Assembly: GCA_902728285.1 (NCBI GenBank)
Contig: CACVBU010001155.1
Span: 262,093 to 326,092, forward strand
Length of the DNA: 64,000 nt
Direction: 5' to 3'
Source of the DNA: Clytia hemisphaerica
Taxonomy: Eukaryota; Cnidaria; Hydrozoa; Leptothecata; Clytiidae
A model generated the notes under the pieces. That model did no database searches. It was not told the DNA's origin and saw only the letters and a program-made list of their open reading frames with translations. The first letter of the stretch is position 1. The number at the start of each line of letters is the position of its first letter. Positions 12,401 through 22,479 of the stretch are shown here, one piece after another. Made by a program: the position numbers and the translations under genes.

Positions 12401-13777
12401 CAAAACACCCCTGTGTCACAGACCCAGTGGACCCCCCGCCCCGGTGAAAAAATAGGCCAAAAAATCGTCCCCGGTGGAAAAATACCCTACATTTTCAACC
12501 CCACTGGGAAATTGCCCTATGATTCTATCCCCATTGAAAATTGAATGGAAAAAATCGGACTAAAAAACCATCCCCACTGGAATTTTTGAGCTGGAAACGA
12601 TTTTCTATCCCCATTGGGATTTCGATAGAAATTTTCATCCCCACTGAGGGAAAAGGTTCCATCGGGGCACTGAGACAGGGATGTATCAAAAGTTGCTCTA
12701 TACCTTGAAGATTATGAAACAGTTTTTGACCTAATTAAATATCACCCCAAAAATTAATATTCAAAGAAAGTGTAATCATGACGTCATGTTTTGATCAAAT
12801 TTGATGATGTCACGACTCGTAAAATCGCTGTAACATTAAAAGTACTTGTCCAATCTTTATAAAGTTTGCCCGAAAATGCATGTAATTAATTTGTAGCTTT
12901 TTGTTTTAAAGTTATTTAAAAAAAAATTTAATTACATTTTTCTGTTTTTGCATTTTTAGGTGACGTCATCAGAATTTTCAAATAAGATTTTTATTTAAAG
13001 TTAGGCATTAATAAGATTTGTTCAACAGGCACTTTCGAAGTTATAGCTTTTTTACAATATATGACGTCATAATTTCAATTTGATGACGCCATAATTCACA
13101 TTTTCCTCAATAATTTATTTTGAGGTTAATATTTATTTATGACACAACCGAATCCTTGAACCTTAAGGTATCAACTAAAGATCCACAAATGAATTTCTGA
13201 GAATGGGTGCTATTGATATTAAATTTGGGATTTGAAATTCTTAAGAATTTAGATACGCGCTAACTCACCCAATAAGGGCACAAACAGGTGCTTGATGATT
13301 TGCAGTTCTTTTATCAAAGGTTAGTTTTCAAGTTTGTATGATTACAAAATAAGAAAAGAATTCACTCTAAAGAAGTTTTAGTATCAGCTGAAAAGAAGGC
13401 TTTGCAGGAGAAAGACAAATATGTAATCTGTTTCTTTGACTTACTGTTTAGGATCTAGGGGACATGGTATCCTTTTCCTTTTTTCTCCCTCATCCTGAAG
13501 AACAATATTACAAGATTATGTAACTGTTCAGTAGGGGACGTAAATATAATTAAATACAATTCAACTTCTTGTACCTTCAGCATTTAAATTTAGTTAAAAT
13601 ACAATATGAGTGAATTGGTACCTGTTCTTTGTCAAATTGAGCATGTTCAGCACAAAATTGATTTCCTTTGGTAGGTTTCATTTTACAATAACGTTGTTTC
13701 CTCTTGACAAAGAACCCACATCGTCCTTCAACTGGTGGCTTGATATTATTCTTTGCAAATATCTTGGAGCTTTCCAT
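424..13777 (-). CDS. TRMT13: tRNA:m4X 2'-O-methyltransferase, TRM13 family (5' part, eight exons)
   Basis: The product should methylate the ribose at position 4 of certain tRNAs using S-adenosylmethionine (family knowledge). I joined exons by GT-AG borders and frame: 13777-13622, 13494-13445, 11852-11786, 11131-11069, 10284-10099, 9881-9803, 9138-9047 and 502-424. Together they give about 257 codons with no stop. Residues 20-45 form the TRM13 CCCH zinc finger (C20, C31, C42, H45, around RCGFFVKRKQRYCKM). Residues 63-83 form a CHHC finger (C63, H69, H79, C83, starting IPCPLDPKH). Exon 6 carries SAM-binding motif I (VIEFGAGRG), exon 7 continues with ALSHWVQKA and YFLIDR, and exon 8 has FQRLNIDI. 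These match my memory of the human protein in the same order. The ATG at 13777 opens exon 1. The catalytic C-terminal part is beyond base 1. Intron 7 is 8.5 kb and holds another gene. The exon 3 end (TTG|GTTTGT) is the least certain border. Confidence 0.88.
573..840 (+). mobile_element. tRNA-derived SINE-like element
   Basis: Bases 573-644 look like a tRNA: A-box-like TAGTATAGTGG, B-box-like GGTTCGATCAC, and a GCGAG/CTCGC acceptor pairing at the ends. The sequence runs straight on into unrelated, non-tRNA sequence up to roughly 840, as in a SINE with a tRNA head and a body. The right boundary is a guess. A free-standing tRNA gene is less likely because the anticodon arm does not fold cleanly by eye. 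It lies in intron 7 of the TRMT13-like gene. Confidence 0.45.
1237..1575. mobile_element. G-run-ended non-autonomous DNA element with ATTCCG array, 8-bp TSD
   Basis: The element begins with a run of G (1237-1248) and ends in a run of C. It is flanked on both sides by CCTTTACA (1229-1236 and 1576-1583), a perfect 8-bp target-site duplication. The interior is a loose array of AATTCCG(T/C) units. No protein is encoded; short open frames here are by-products of the repeat. Confidence 0.75.
2226..2280. repeat. partial G-run repeat end (GGGGTACTTAGGCA)
   Basis: A CCC plus poly-G block followed by TACTTAGGCAAA matches the left end of the full element at 20567. Only one end is present, so this is a fragment. 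Confidence 0.5.
3329..8357 (+). CDS. secreted multi-domain protein: four CBM2-like domains plus mucin-like TTQQPEA stalk
   Basis: Five exons: 3329-3592, 4573-4971, 5500-5988, 6385-6828 and 7057-8357. All joins are phase 0 with canonical GT-AG borders. Residues 1-20 are a signal peptide (hydrophobic core after MTRQF). Four roughly 95-residue domains follow. Each starts near a Cys (SCDDFF, DCSNF, DCSVF, SCAPY), has a Trp or aromatic before the intron (GWKIT, RRWRLK, NEWQLQ, SFKII), continues with V-x-F/L, and ends in a conserved CG (SMSCG, MCG, MSCG, ESCG). This pattern, with an N-x-x-YN-like middle, recalls family 2 carbohydrate-binding modules; that assignment is inference. Thr/Pro linkers separate the domains. 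The last exon encodes seven-residue TTQ(Q/E)PEA repeats, probably O-glycosylated. The frame from 7057 stops at 7858-7860, but the same repeat continues in another frame to a TAA at 8355-8357, so one or more indels lie near 7800-7880. AATAAA signals lie at 8359 and 8381. Likely role: extracellular or mucus matrix binding; substrate unknown. Confidence 0.82.
3642..3961. mobile_element. G-run element with TCTCTCTAAGG array inside intron 1 of the secreted gene
   Basis: The ends are inverted (AGGGGTATGTGC near 3646 and GCACATACCCCT near 3920). The element is flanked by GTTAAAAGCG (3632-3641) and GTTAAAGCG (3962-3970), a near-perfect duplication of about 8 bp. Inside are four or five copies of AGTCTCTCTAAGGGTC-like units. 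It sits about 50 bp after the intron 1 donor site. Confidence 0.7.
5200..5440. repeat. short tandem-like repeat in intron 2 (AAAATCCAGGRTGGTC units)
   Basis: At least five diverged copies of a GAAAATCCAGGGTGGTC-like unit lie in the second intron of the secreted protein gene. They end in a CCGGGGGTGACCC stretch. The layout resembles the other G-ended elements, but I could not fix the boundaries or a target duplication. Confidence 0.5.
7345..8310 (+). repeat. 21-bp coding minisatellite (Thr-Thr-Gln-Gln/Glu-Pro-Glu-Ala units)
   Basis: About 45 imperfect 21-bp units form the stalk of the secreted protein. Units alternate between CAACAG and CAAGAG at the third and fourth codons, giving QQ and QE versions. 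A non-repeat insert at about 7553-7598 (HSINKRSTQTERTT) and an irregular stretch at 7800-7880 break the periodicity. The second one shifts the frame. Length polymorphism or assembly error is likely in such an array. Confidence 0.9.
8630..8850. repeat. repeat with TTAACCCCCTGGATATCC units
   Basis: Four diverged copies of TT(A/T)ACCCCC(T/C)GGATATCC occur between the secreted gene and TRMT13 exon 7. G and C runs flank them (GGGAGGGGG, ACGGGGGGCCC). The design resembles the G-run elements; no clean boundary is visible. Confidence 0.5.
10341..10900. mobile_element. 560-bp inverted-repeat element in TRMT13 intron 4
   Basis: The left end GGTGAATTGCAGAAAAA is repeated inverted at the right end, with the identity running about 40 bp into a TGTCCYGTCCGCAACA motif. 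The same GTTGCGGACRGGAC motif recurs inside at about 10520 and 10690. No coding capacity and no clear target duplication. Confidence 0.75.
11545..11725. repeat. diverged copy of a CCCCACTGG-array repeat (copy 1)
   Basis: ATCCCCACTGG/ATCCCCATTGGG units alternate with A/T-rich spacers. The block aligns in the same order with 12555-12680. It lies in intron 3 of the TRMT13-like gene. Confidence 0.55.
12412..12680. repeat. CCCCACTGG-array repeat (copy 2)
   Basis: A longer copy of the 11545 repeat, starting TGTCACAGAC and containing about seven TCCCCRYTGG units. A CCCCCCGCCCCGG block sits at its left end. It lies in intron 2 of the TRMT13-like gene. Confidence 0.55.
12770..13100. repeat. AT-rich stretch with repeated TGACGTCAT motifs
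   Basis: TGACGTCA or close variants occur at about 12778, 12808, 12961, 13063 and 13082, in both perfect and degenerate forms. This is probably an old repeat copy in TRMT13 intron 2. Such motifs also match CREB/ATF sites, but nothing shows regulation here. Confidence 0.35.
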
Positions 13778-14745
13778 TGCTGTTGTTTCTAAATGAATAA
13801 GGAGGTACTCGTGACATTATTTGGCTCATGCTCATACGAAGGTCCAGTACAAAAATTCGAAGCAACTCGAAATTTCAAACCAGACAACACAAATACTTAG
13901 AATTAGAAATATATAATTTCATTGAGGAAAATGATCAGAGTAATGGTTGTTCAAATCTTTTATTGGTCTGTTCAAAGCTGCTTTCCTTTGATGCACTTCT
14001 TAAGGAAGAAACCTTTGCAGAAGAAACTTCCCCAAGGCCCATTAGACTATATTTTGTGAGGATCAACTTTCGCTAATGACAAATTTGAGCATATTTCATG
14101 AGAATTAACTTGCTGGAGAAAATGCAATAAATACGTTTTGAGAAAACTTACATACATCCAGAAAATCAGAGAATTAAAGAAAGCACTGGACCCTTTTATT
14201 TGCCCTTCCTGCTTAAAATGCAATTGTACTAGAAAGTTTTCTTTTTTTATGGATGATCAGTACAGGGTCGAACAAAAAGGAAGATCAAAATTAGAGTTTT
14301 TCACTCTAAATATATTCAACGTACTGTGCACCATTTCCATGCTGGCTGAAGTGTAGAGTAATTAGTTATGCAATAAACGTTCTCCTAAACGACTATTATA
14401 GAAAAATGTAAATTTTATAAGGGGTTCACCTATCCTCAAGAAGAACTATTTTTTTAAACTTTGGTAAGTCTGGCACATGCTTGCAATTGCATGGGATGTG
14501 CAGTTAAGACAGGTTTTCCATACCCAGTGTAAATGCTATAGAATATCTTGGGCAAAACATGCTAATTTGACCTTTAAATTGAAAATGATAAAAGAAAAAT
14601 TTAAACGGCAACTTCATTTCTTCTGTAAAATAATCTTCAAGTAAGAAAAGAATGACCCATTGGAAAAAAATTTTATCGATCCAATTTTCTGGAAATACTA
14701 TTTTATCTATTCCCCTAATGCAATTACACTGAGTATTACCCGAAG
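13778..14745. other. upstream flank of TRMT13, no gene recognised
   Basis: I see two short open frames of 70-80 codons on the plus strand but no recognisable protein, splice pattern or repeat. The TRMT13 promoter should lie in the first few hundred bases; I cannot point to a core element. Confidence 0.4.
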
Positions 14746-14749
14746 GTGT

Positions 14750-15110
14750 CAATCAAACAAGTTCAAACAAAAATTGCAATCGAACTTATCAAAACTCAAT
14801 CAAATGGAGGATTCCAGATTCAATTATGTTTGATTGCGATTGAATTACGTTTGATTGATATTCGATCATGTTCGATTAGTTCGCTTACAATAATTTTCAA
14901 TAAGATTGATTGCAATTAAATTAACCCACTTCTCTAGAGCTTTGGAGCATTAGCGTGGACGACCATTGGAAAATTAGATAAGAAGGAGAGCCTAAGTACT
15001 GCACAAGACGAAAGCGATTAATATGAGCGAATGCAATTTAATCGATCAAACGTAATCAAACATAATCGAATACAATCGAACTTAATCGAAGCAATCAACT
15101 CAGGCAAGTT
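14750..15110. repeat. palindromic array of AATCGAAC / GTTCGATT units
   Basis: The left part carries TTGATTGCGATTGA-like units and the right part carries AATCGAACTTAATCG-like units, so the block is roughly self-complementary. It is the same family as 34250-34442 and 35078-35304. Confidence 0.6.
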
Positions 15111-15279
15111 ACGACGTGTCCAACTCCAATGCAAACCAATAGCACTCATTTTAGGGTACTCATTTATACATCAAAAGCAGCGTACATTAACAAAATTACT
15201 GTGTTGGAATTATTTTTTGCAACCAAAAAAGGTTATTACTCAAAAACATGGTTTTTGACGTCATAACAATGGGAACTTG

Positions 15280-15830
15280 AACTCTCATCCAAGTTACCTG
15301 AGTCAAGTTCAAGTTCCCAAGACATTAATTAAAACTTGAAAACTTAAAATGAGACAATATGACCGATTGCAAACGTGCAGCAACCAGAATATCAACCAAC
15401 CAAATTTTGTCATTCAATTCCTGAGACAGCACTTCGATTTTTAAGGCCTTGTTTGTACGCTAAAATAACAATAATTCAGCTGATGTAAATGGGTAAGTGT
15501 TTGAGGTCTGGCAAAATTTCCGGGAAATAGCCTATCCGGCGGTTCGCGGATCCGGGTTGGTTCTGTCTCCCCCGTAGATCTTTTTCTTGGGAAGTTGATC
15601 TTCAAATTGGTTTTCAAGGTCGGCTTGGCTCAAATTTTTTCATCTATGGCTCAAATTTTAGGAAATTTCATTAAAAAGCGGCGGGTTATTTTTTTCCTGA
15701 ATCCCTTTAAAAGTTTTGCGACACATTGTTTTTGCTTTTGAGTCAAGTAAACGATATAGCACTTTTGCGGCATTAATCTTTGATATGCATTTCGGCAGGA
15801 CTCTAGTGTGACTAACTGATCATTGGCATT
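15280..15830 (+). repeat. dispersed repeat, inverted copy at 35395-35740
   Basis: Shared landmarks in the same order are CAAGACATTAATTAAAACTTG, a CAACCAACCAAA block, GGCCTTGTTTRTACGC, a TTTCCGGGAAATAGCCTATCCGGC block, and CTAGTGTGACTAACTG at the far end. The copy at 35395 has them reverse-complemented. Both copies lie beside an AATCGAAC array, so array and repeat probably belong to one larger element. Confidence 0.65.
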
Positions 15831-16303
15831 ATAAAGTGTAATCTTGTAGAAGAAAGATTAAATTTACTTCTCTTGAAAACTAAAAATAATTGAATTCGCT
15901 CATCTCTTAGAACAAGCAAAAGCACTACAAAAAACCATAACATTAGACATAAACTTAAGCTAAAAAATCATCAGCAAATGTAAAAAAAAAAAGATTTTTA
16001 TTCAGCTGACGGTAAATTCTCCTGGGAGTAGAACTGCCAAATGATTAAATCAAAACATTGATCTGAACCCCTTGATTTAAAGCGGCTTTTACTAACGTGT
16101 TGCGCTTGACTTTGTATATCAAAACGGGGGTTTTAATATTTTCTTGCACCAGAAAGAATGTGTGACGTCATATATACTGCTTTCAGTTTGCGTGTTTTGA
16201 AAGTTTGAAGTGTGTACTTGGTCTTCGTGGAATTTCGCAATGGCATGATACTTATTTTTTTTTAAATACTTTTTGAAGGCTTCTTTGTTCGTCTCAACTA
16301 TCA

Positions 16304-18780
16304 TCAGATTTGAGAAATCCGATGATGGACCATGACTTTGATGCTATTTGAATTAGCTCTCCTAAGAGGAAGGTAATTCGGCAGCAGTTGCTCGTCCGGT
16401 AGTGAATTGAGAAAATGGTCCAATTGATGTTTAAAATTAGTTTTGGAGCAATTTTTGAGGTTACGGATGGATTGTGGGAGGGCATTAAATAGTCTGGGAC
16501 CTTCTTCTGACAGGGAGTCTCTCCTTATGTTCACCTCTTTTAGATAACACTTTCTACCCAGTCTCTGGTTATCGTAACTGAAGATGCCACCTTTGTTTTC
16601 AGCATAGTTAAAATTTGGTACAAGCTGTTCTAGGATGCTCCAGGTGTAGATAATCCTGTATCTTTCTCTGCGCCGCTCCAGGCTGTATAGTTTAAGTTCA
16701 TTGAGCTTCTCCCAATAGTTGAGATGTTGAAGTGTAGGGATTCCATTCAGGTAAGATTTTTGAAGTAATTCCAGTTGTTGGATCAGATATCTTTTTGAAG
16801 GTAACCACAGCTGGGAGCAATACAATAGTCAATGTGTGGTAGTACCAGTGACTTCCAAAGAGTTAGCAATACTTGGTGACAATCTCTTGTTTTGAACGTT
16901 CGCTGGATCCAAGCAATGATACTTTTGACTTTCTCGATCTGGTTTGTGATGTGTTTGCTGTATATCATGTTCACGTCCAGAGTGACTCCCAAATCCATTA
17001 CGTCCATCTTGGTTTCGATAAGAGAGCCAGTGTCTGAGAGGTAACTTGAGTGTTCTTTTAGCTCTTCATTTTTTTCCGTATTTAAGATGTTCAAACTTCA
17101 AGCCATTGAGCTGCATGTTGTTTAATGATGTTCATTGATACACCAGATTAAGGTCGTTTTGTAGAAATTGAACATCAGTGTTATTAGAGATCTCCTTCAT
17201 TAAACGTGTATCGCCAGCAAATGAATATAGAAATGAATGTAGGATGTTAGTGTCAATATCTTGGATCATTATCAGGAGGAGAAGTGGACCAAGAACTGAT
17301 CCTTGGGGGACGCCAGAAATGACTTCAATTTTTTTGGAGAGGATGTAGTCAACAGATACTTGTTGGGTCCTACCGGTAAGGAAGGATCTGATCCATTGCA
17401 GTAATTTGCCAGTTATACCATTTCTCTCGATTTTATGGAGTAAGATTGTATGATCTACACGGTCAAAGTTTTTCTTGACTTTGCTGAAGTCAAGGTAAAT
17501 AACGTCAACATTACGTCCTTTTTCAATGTGATGGATGAGTCGTTCTGTGTGCGAAAGAAGTTGGCTAAGACATGATCTTCCAGACCTGAATCCATGTTGA
17601 TTATCGTTAAAGAGGTTGATTATCGTTAAAGAGGTTGTTTTCTTCTAGGTGATTTTGTAGCCGATTTCTGACAATCTTCTCGAAAATCTTAGTTACATGC
17701 GAAGTTAATGCTACATGTCAATAGTTTTCAGGTAGGCCTTGGTTGCCTTTTTTAAAGATGGGTGTGATGAAACTGGTTTTCAAAAGTTGAGGTGTGAAGC
17801 CTTTGTTTCCTTATATTTCTCCAGATTAGAGAGAGAGGGGCTGCAATCTGTGACTTGAGTTGTTTTAAGAAAATTGCAGGGAAGTCGTCTGGTCCTGCTG
17901 CTGCATTGGAGGATAAAGCGTCGATCTCTTCTATAATATCTTGCTCTGAGAAGTTGATATCACTTAGATTTGGTTGATTTTCGGTGATTTCTGGCAAGTT
18001 GTAGTTGGGTAGTGGTTCCATAAAAACAGAGGTATATTGATCTTGTAGAATGTTTGCCATTTTTTGACTGTCATTTGTCAGTTGATTGGTTTTTGGATCC
18101 AACCTTCGGTTTGTGTTTTGAAAAGCGTTTCGCGTATGAATAAAAATATTTTGGATTGGATTTTATTTTCAAAGTAGCATTTGTTTCTTGGTTCTTTCTT
18201 TCATTGGAGTATGATTCTTGAAGTTTAAGTTCAATATTGATACGTTTTTGGTGAATCTTTTGAGTTGGTTTCCTTTTCTTAAGCTTTAGGCGGTTTCGCA
18301 TCAGCACTCTTCTATCTCTGGGTATAATGGTTTTTGTTGATTTCTTTGACATTCTTGAAGGGACTTGATTTTCAGTGATAACGTTTAAGCATTTATCAAG
18401 AAAAGTATTATATTGTTTGTCTTGGTCTGAAATGGGGTTTAAAATAACATTCCAGTCAATATTTTGTAAATATTTTTAAATATTTTCCCAATTAATTTTG
18501 TGACTGTGAAAATTAAAATTGTCAAATTTGTTGTGTGAGGTTTTCTTGGTAAAAATTTTTACAAGTTTTGTCGAAAGTCATATGGGTTGCAACTTGGACC
18601 ATATTATGGTAATCTGAATGAATGGTAGGAGTGACTTGGTAATTGAAAACCATATCTGGATTGTTTGTTAGTAAAAAGTCTAAAATATTTCTGTCTTTAT
18701 GTGTTGGTTTATGTATTGTCTGATTTAAGTTTAGGTGCATCATAAAATCTGTTAAAATATATACTAAAGCATGAAAACAG
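16304..18780 (-). mobile_element. degraded non-LTR retrotransposon, CR1/L2-like, 5'-truncated
   Basis: Read right to left, pieces of one polyprotein appear in different frames. They are the endonuclease C-terminus (18743-18522, ending in an HSDYHNMVQV motif), a linker (18352-18071), the reverse transcriptase N-part (18102-17752, with AAGPDDFPA), the RT core around 17750-17100, and the C-terminal domain (17094-16304). The YADD-box position reads FAGD, so a catalytic Asp is lost. A 19-bp tandem duplication at 17597-17634 breaks the frame further. The copy cannot be active. The left boundary is just past the stop at 16304. Confidence 0.85.
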
Positions 18781-18939
18781 AATATGCTATGTCTTTAAGA
18801 ACAAATTTCTAGACGGCTTTTGTTGTTCTGTAAATATTTATTTTTTGATCAAGAAATTCGATCTTTTATTGTTCTAATGAATATAATATAGATGTTTTGG
18901 CGAACGCGAGAGTTTTTTGCATAACTACCCTTACCAAAA

Positions 18940-19190
18940 TATTGACTAGAAAAGTATATTTTCAGTATATAGAAAGTATACTGCATTCATACTTTTGTTC
19001 AAATTTAAGGATTAAAGTATACTAAAAGTATAAAATTTGTACTGCATTCATACTGCAATCAGAAAGTATAAGAAAAGTATACTGTTTTTATACTTTATTT
19101 GATTGTACTTGTTTTTGAAAAAAAGATATAAAAGAAAATATAATTGGGTGCATCAAATCAAAAAGTATACTTTAAGTATAATGCCCTTAG
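18940..19190. repeat. AAAGTATACT-rich repeat cluster
   Basis: About ten copies of the self-complementary motif AGTATACT or AAGTATAA occur within 250 bp, with two copies of CTGCATTCATACT. It is probably the interior of another small inverted-repeat element; its ends are not clear. Confidence 0.5.
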
Positions 19191-19544
19191 AGAGGGAAAA
19201 TTCTTATTGTTTTGAAGCCATTTTTCCTTTGTTAATCATGCATGAAAGATTTTTCTAAAAAGAAGTGGATTTTATAAAAACTTTAAAAAAAAATAAGTTT
19301 TTTTGACTAAAAAAATGCCTGTTTTTTGGCCACTTTTTTATAGATGGCTCTTGCAGTAAAATTCTGCTAATTTTTGCTCCAATCAGCTTCACAAAAAATC
19401 CAATAACTTTTTTTATATAAATGCTACAGAGGTCAGTGACCCTTCGTTGAAATGAGAAAAGATATAGCTTTCCAATGAACCAAGTTTGACAGGGGGTAGT
19501 TAAAAGTTCGAAAATCGGCCTAGAGTGCCTAATTACATACAGAA

Positions 19545-19665
19545 GCAGCTAAATGCGAGAAAACCCAAGTCGTCATTTTCCCCGAATTTCCCGATTAAAT
19601 CCGAAATTGGGTAGTATATCATTTCAGGATTCACTTTCGTTTTCGGACTTGTTCGCGAGAGTTTG
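19545..19665 (+). repeat. dispersed repeat A (inverted partner at 29015-29140)
   Basis: About 110 bp from GCTAAATGCGAGAAAAC to TTTTCGGACTT is matched, reverse-complemented, at 29015-29140. Part of it (TTCACTTTCGTTTTCGG) occurs again inverted at about 47083. The pair brackets the two Penelope-like elements. Confidence 0.6.
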
Positions 19666-20050
19666 CGTCATCTCAGATCTTAGCTTTTAATCAAAGAGAA
19701 AGTTAATCACGAGAAGACACAAATTACTTTTTACATGCTTTTCATTATAAAATAACTATAACATGCTTAACTTCAACATTGGCTCGACGTATACGTGTGA
19801 TAGAGAAAATCCTGAATTATACAGAGTGAGGCTAAATTGTTAACTTTGGGTGATAAACCTAGTTCCCGGACACTTAAAAAAAGAAGGGCTCGCTGGTAAA
19901 CCAAGAGATGGTTGGAACAATATTCTGAATAAAAAAGTACGAATCTGAACCAGGCAGTTCTTTGAACAAGAGAGAAAACGGAAAAACAAATAAGTTGTAA
20001 ATAACTGGTTATTCTTTCTTTGTAAACTATCATGAAGAACTAACATTAGT

Positions 20051-20444
20051 CTATTTGCGAGGTCTTTTTCTGAGACTTGGGCATTTTTCGCAGACCCAAT
20101 ATTCCTCTTCTTGTTGCAGCTTGACGCAATCCCTGTGTAAATAAATCGATTATCAATTTTATCATCACAGTACGAAGATGGGCAAACAGTACGACCTCAA
20201 ATTAGTATAGCGAAACTAAAGATTTTAACGAGGAAAGGAATTTTGTGTCAAAATTTGCTAAAGATTCTTAATTTGATTTTGTTTTTTTTTCGGGCTTTTT
20301 CAAAGGCAAAATTTGACTTCAAAAACATAACTTGCAGTTAGGGAAACCATCCAGGATCCCGCCATTCTATAAGCCAGCAAAAACTAAATGATACTTGTAA
20401 ACTTGAGTTTCTTACCATTTTCCATCGAAAACAACCAAAAACAT
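20051..20444 (-). CDS. possible small two-exon ORF with a WVCEKC motif
   Basis: Exon 1 (20444-20416) starts with ATG and ends at a good donor (TG|GTAAGA). Exon 2 (20132-20051) follows a CACAG acceptor and ends in TAG. The frame joins correctly (W codon split TG|G) to give 36 residues. The product contains KWDC, an acidic QQEEEYWVCEKC stretch and a basic tail RKRPRK, which could hold a metal. I do not recognise it. It could equally be the last two exons of a longer gene or chance. Sequence upstream (21014-20563) is a transposon. Confidence 0.3.
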
Positions 20445-20562
20445 TGCTACTTCCCAAAGCCGGAGACCAAAACAAATTATCTTCCAAGATTATGGCGCCC
20501 TTTTGGATTTATTGTTAAGGCCATCTAAAATGGTGGAAAGAGTTGCGGAAAAACAAAGGCAC

Positions 20563-21018
20563 CCGCCCCGGGGGGGGTACTTAGGCAAAAATGGGTGCTG
20601 GGTATGTGCGTGCCTTAAGGGTAGGGTTTTTCACCCTCCCAAAGTCTCTCTAAGGGTTACCAAAACAACAAAAGTCAAAATCAGTCTCTCTAAGGGTCGG
20701 TTTTTTCACAAACTCGGGTCAAAGAAAAGTGAAAAGTCAAAAAAGTGAGAACATTTTTAAAAAAAGTGAGAAAATTTTTCAAAAATTAGAGAAATTTTTC
20801 GAAAATTGGAGAAATTCTTTTAAAAATCGAATTTCTTTGGCCCATTATAGAAATTTTTTGTGAAAAAGTCTCTCTAAGGGTTGGGTTTTTCTACACTGAG
20901 TCTCTCTAAGGGTCACCTTTTCACCAAAATTCAGTCTCTCTAAGGGTAAGGGTCCAGAGGTCTGGCACGCACATACCCGACACCCATCAATCCTAGTACC
21001 CCCCCCCCCCGGGCACCG
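20563..21018. mobile_element. G-run-ended element with AGTCTCTCTAAGGG array (full copy)
   Basis: The left end CCCCGGGGGGGGTACTTAGG, followed by GGGTATGTGCGTGCC, is matched inverted at the right end (GGCACGCACATACCC, then CTAGTACCCCCC and GGGCACC). Six or so TCTCTCTAAGGGT units lie inside in both halves. Flanks CACCCGC and CACCGC may be a worn target duplication. No protein is encoded. Confidence 0.75.
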
Positions 21019-21501
21019 CTGCTTAGAGGGTGGTAACGCCAAAACCCCAATATGATCTTCCAACAGAAGGCGAGTGAATTGCCGCGCGAGTTACGTCATG
21101 CACTCCACCGCAGTGCACAACGAAGCGTGTTTCAATGAGTATCATCAATTATAAGAATATCTTATGTGCTTACCTTCAGTAAACTTTGAGTCCTTCATTG
21201 AAAATGAAGAAGGTAAGAAGATAAAAAATGCGCTGGATAATTTCATTGTAACAGTTTTGGTCAATCATCGCTGAAAGTTTGAAAAAGTTTTTCCGACGCA
21301 AAAAAAAATTTCAGCCAATTAAAAGACACAGTGTGCTTATACTTACTATGTTTGCTACATCGCCTAGGCTAAAAAAAGTGCGAAGAGACACGAACGCCGT
21401 TTTTTAATGAGTGATGTTATGGTTTTTTTTTATTGCGGCCGCGTACAGGAACTCGCCAAATGTTCCTAACTGACTTGAGAACAACTGAACCTGAAAATTA
21501 T

Positions 21502-21596
21502 ATATATATAGTCTAGAAGTATAAAACCTTCAACTACTCAAAATGGAAACAATAGAGACAAAAACCCACAAAACAAAAAGACAATACAAATACAAC
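21502..21596 (-). repeat. 3' terminal direct repeat of Naiad copy 1
   Basis: It runs from the TATATATA box through AGTCTAGAAGTATAAAACC to AATACAAC, and matches 25468-25561 in the same orientation with one clear mismatch (AATAGAGAC versus AATAAAGAC). Confidence 0.85.
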
Positions 21597-22389
21597 TATA
21601 TATATAGTGAAGATATGTAATATCTGTCATTTTAGAAAAAGAAAAGTATTGATATATAAATAACTCAAACTGATAAAAACGAAAAAAGTTAAGAATATTT
21701 TTGTTAATTGTGTGTATTTACGATTTTTTTGGTATTTTTTATTTTTTAATCATTCCGAAACAGAGGGTAATTTAGCAAAAAGTTAAAGGGAATTTAAATA
21801 GTGGTATGTGAAAGAAAAACCTAATCCAAATAAAGATAGAAGAAAAGTAATAGTGGAGAAACAATGAATTGCAAAAAACTTTTTTGATAAACACACTTCC
21901 GTAAGTTCATCAAAATACATACAAAATGGGGACAAATACAAAAGCAAACACATCAAATAAATTAAAAAAAAGAAAAGAGATACACAAACAAAACAAAACC
22001 CGAAGTCCCAGACTTGTGACTGGCATAGTGACTTTCCACATGTTTAAGGGCCCACACTCAGTCGCCTTCGGAAAACATAGTAGAAAAAGGAACTGACCAG
22101 CAGCTTCCAAATAAATAACAGACAACAAACAGACACTACAACAAAATACAGTACAAAAGGGCAGAAAGACACACTGTACCAACTATCCCACGTACACTAC
22201 AGGTGAAACAAACATTTGTAACAAACACAATCTTACATAAAAATAGAAAAAAATCACACAAAAACTGAAAAGAATAGAATCGTAAGTTGGCCGAGAACTC
22301 GGTTCGGCGTGCCGCGACGGGAGGACTGCACAGGGCAGAGAAAAGTAGGAAATGAATACCTCCGATGCTAATGCTAATTCTTTAGACAG

Positions 22390-22435
<46 letters not shown>
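22390..22435 (+). repeat. 46-base poly-A homopolymer
   Basis: An uninterrupted A46 run on the plus strand lies just outside the 3' end of Naiad copy 1's ORF. It may be the tail of a small plus-strand retroposed insertion, or a slipped homopolymer. Confidence 0.8.
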
Positions 22436-22436
<1 letters not shown>

Positions 22437-22479
22437 AAGAAAAACAAACAAACACACATACAATACACAAGAAACAATT

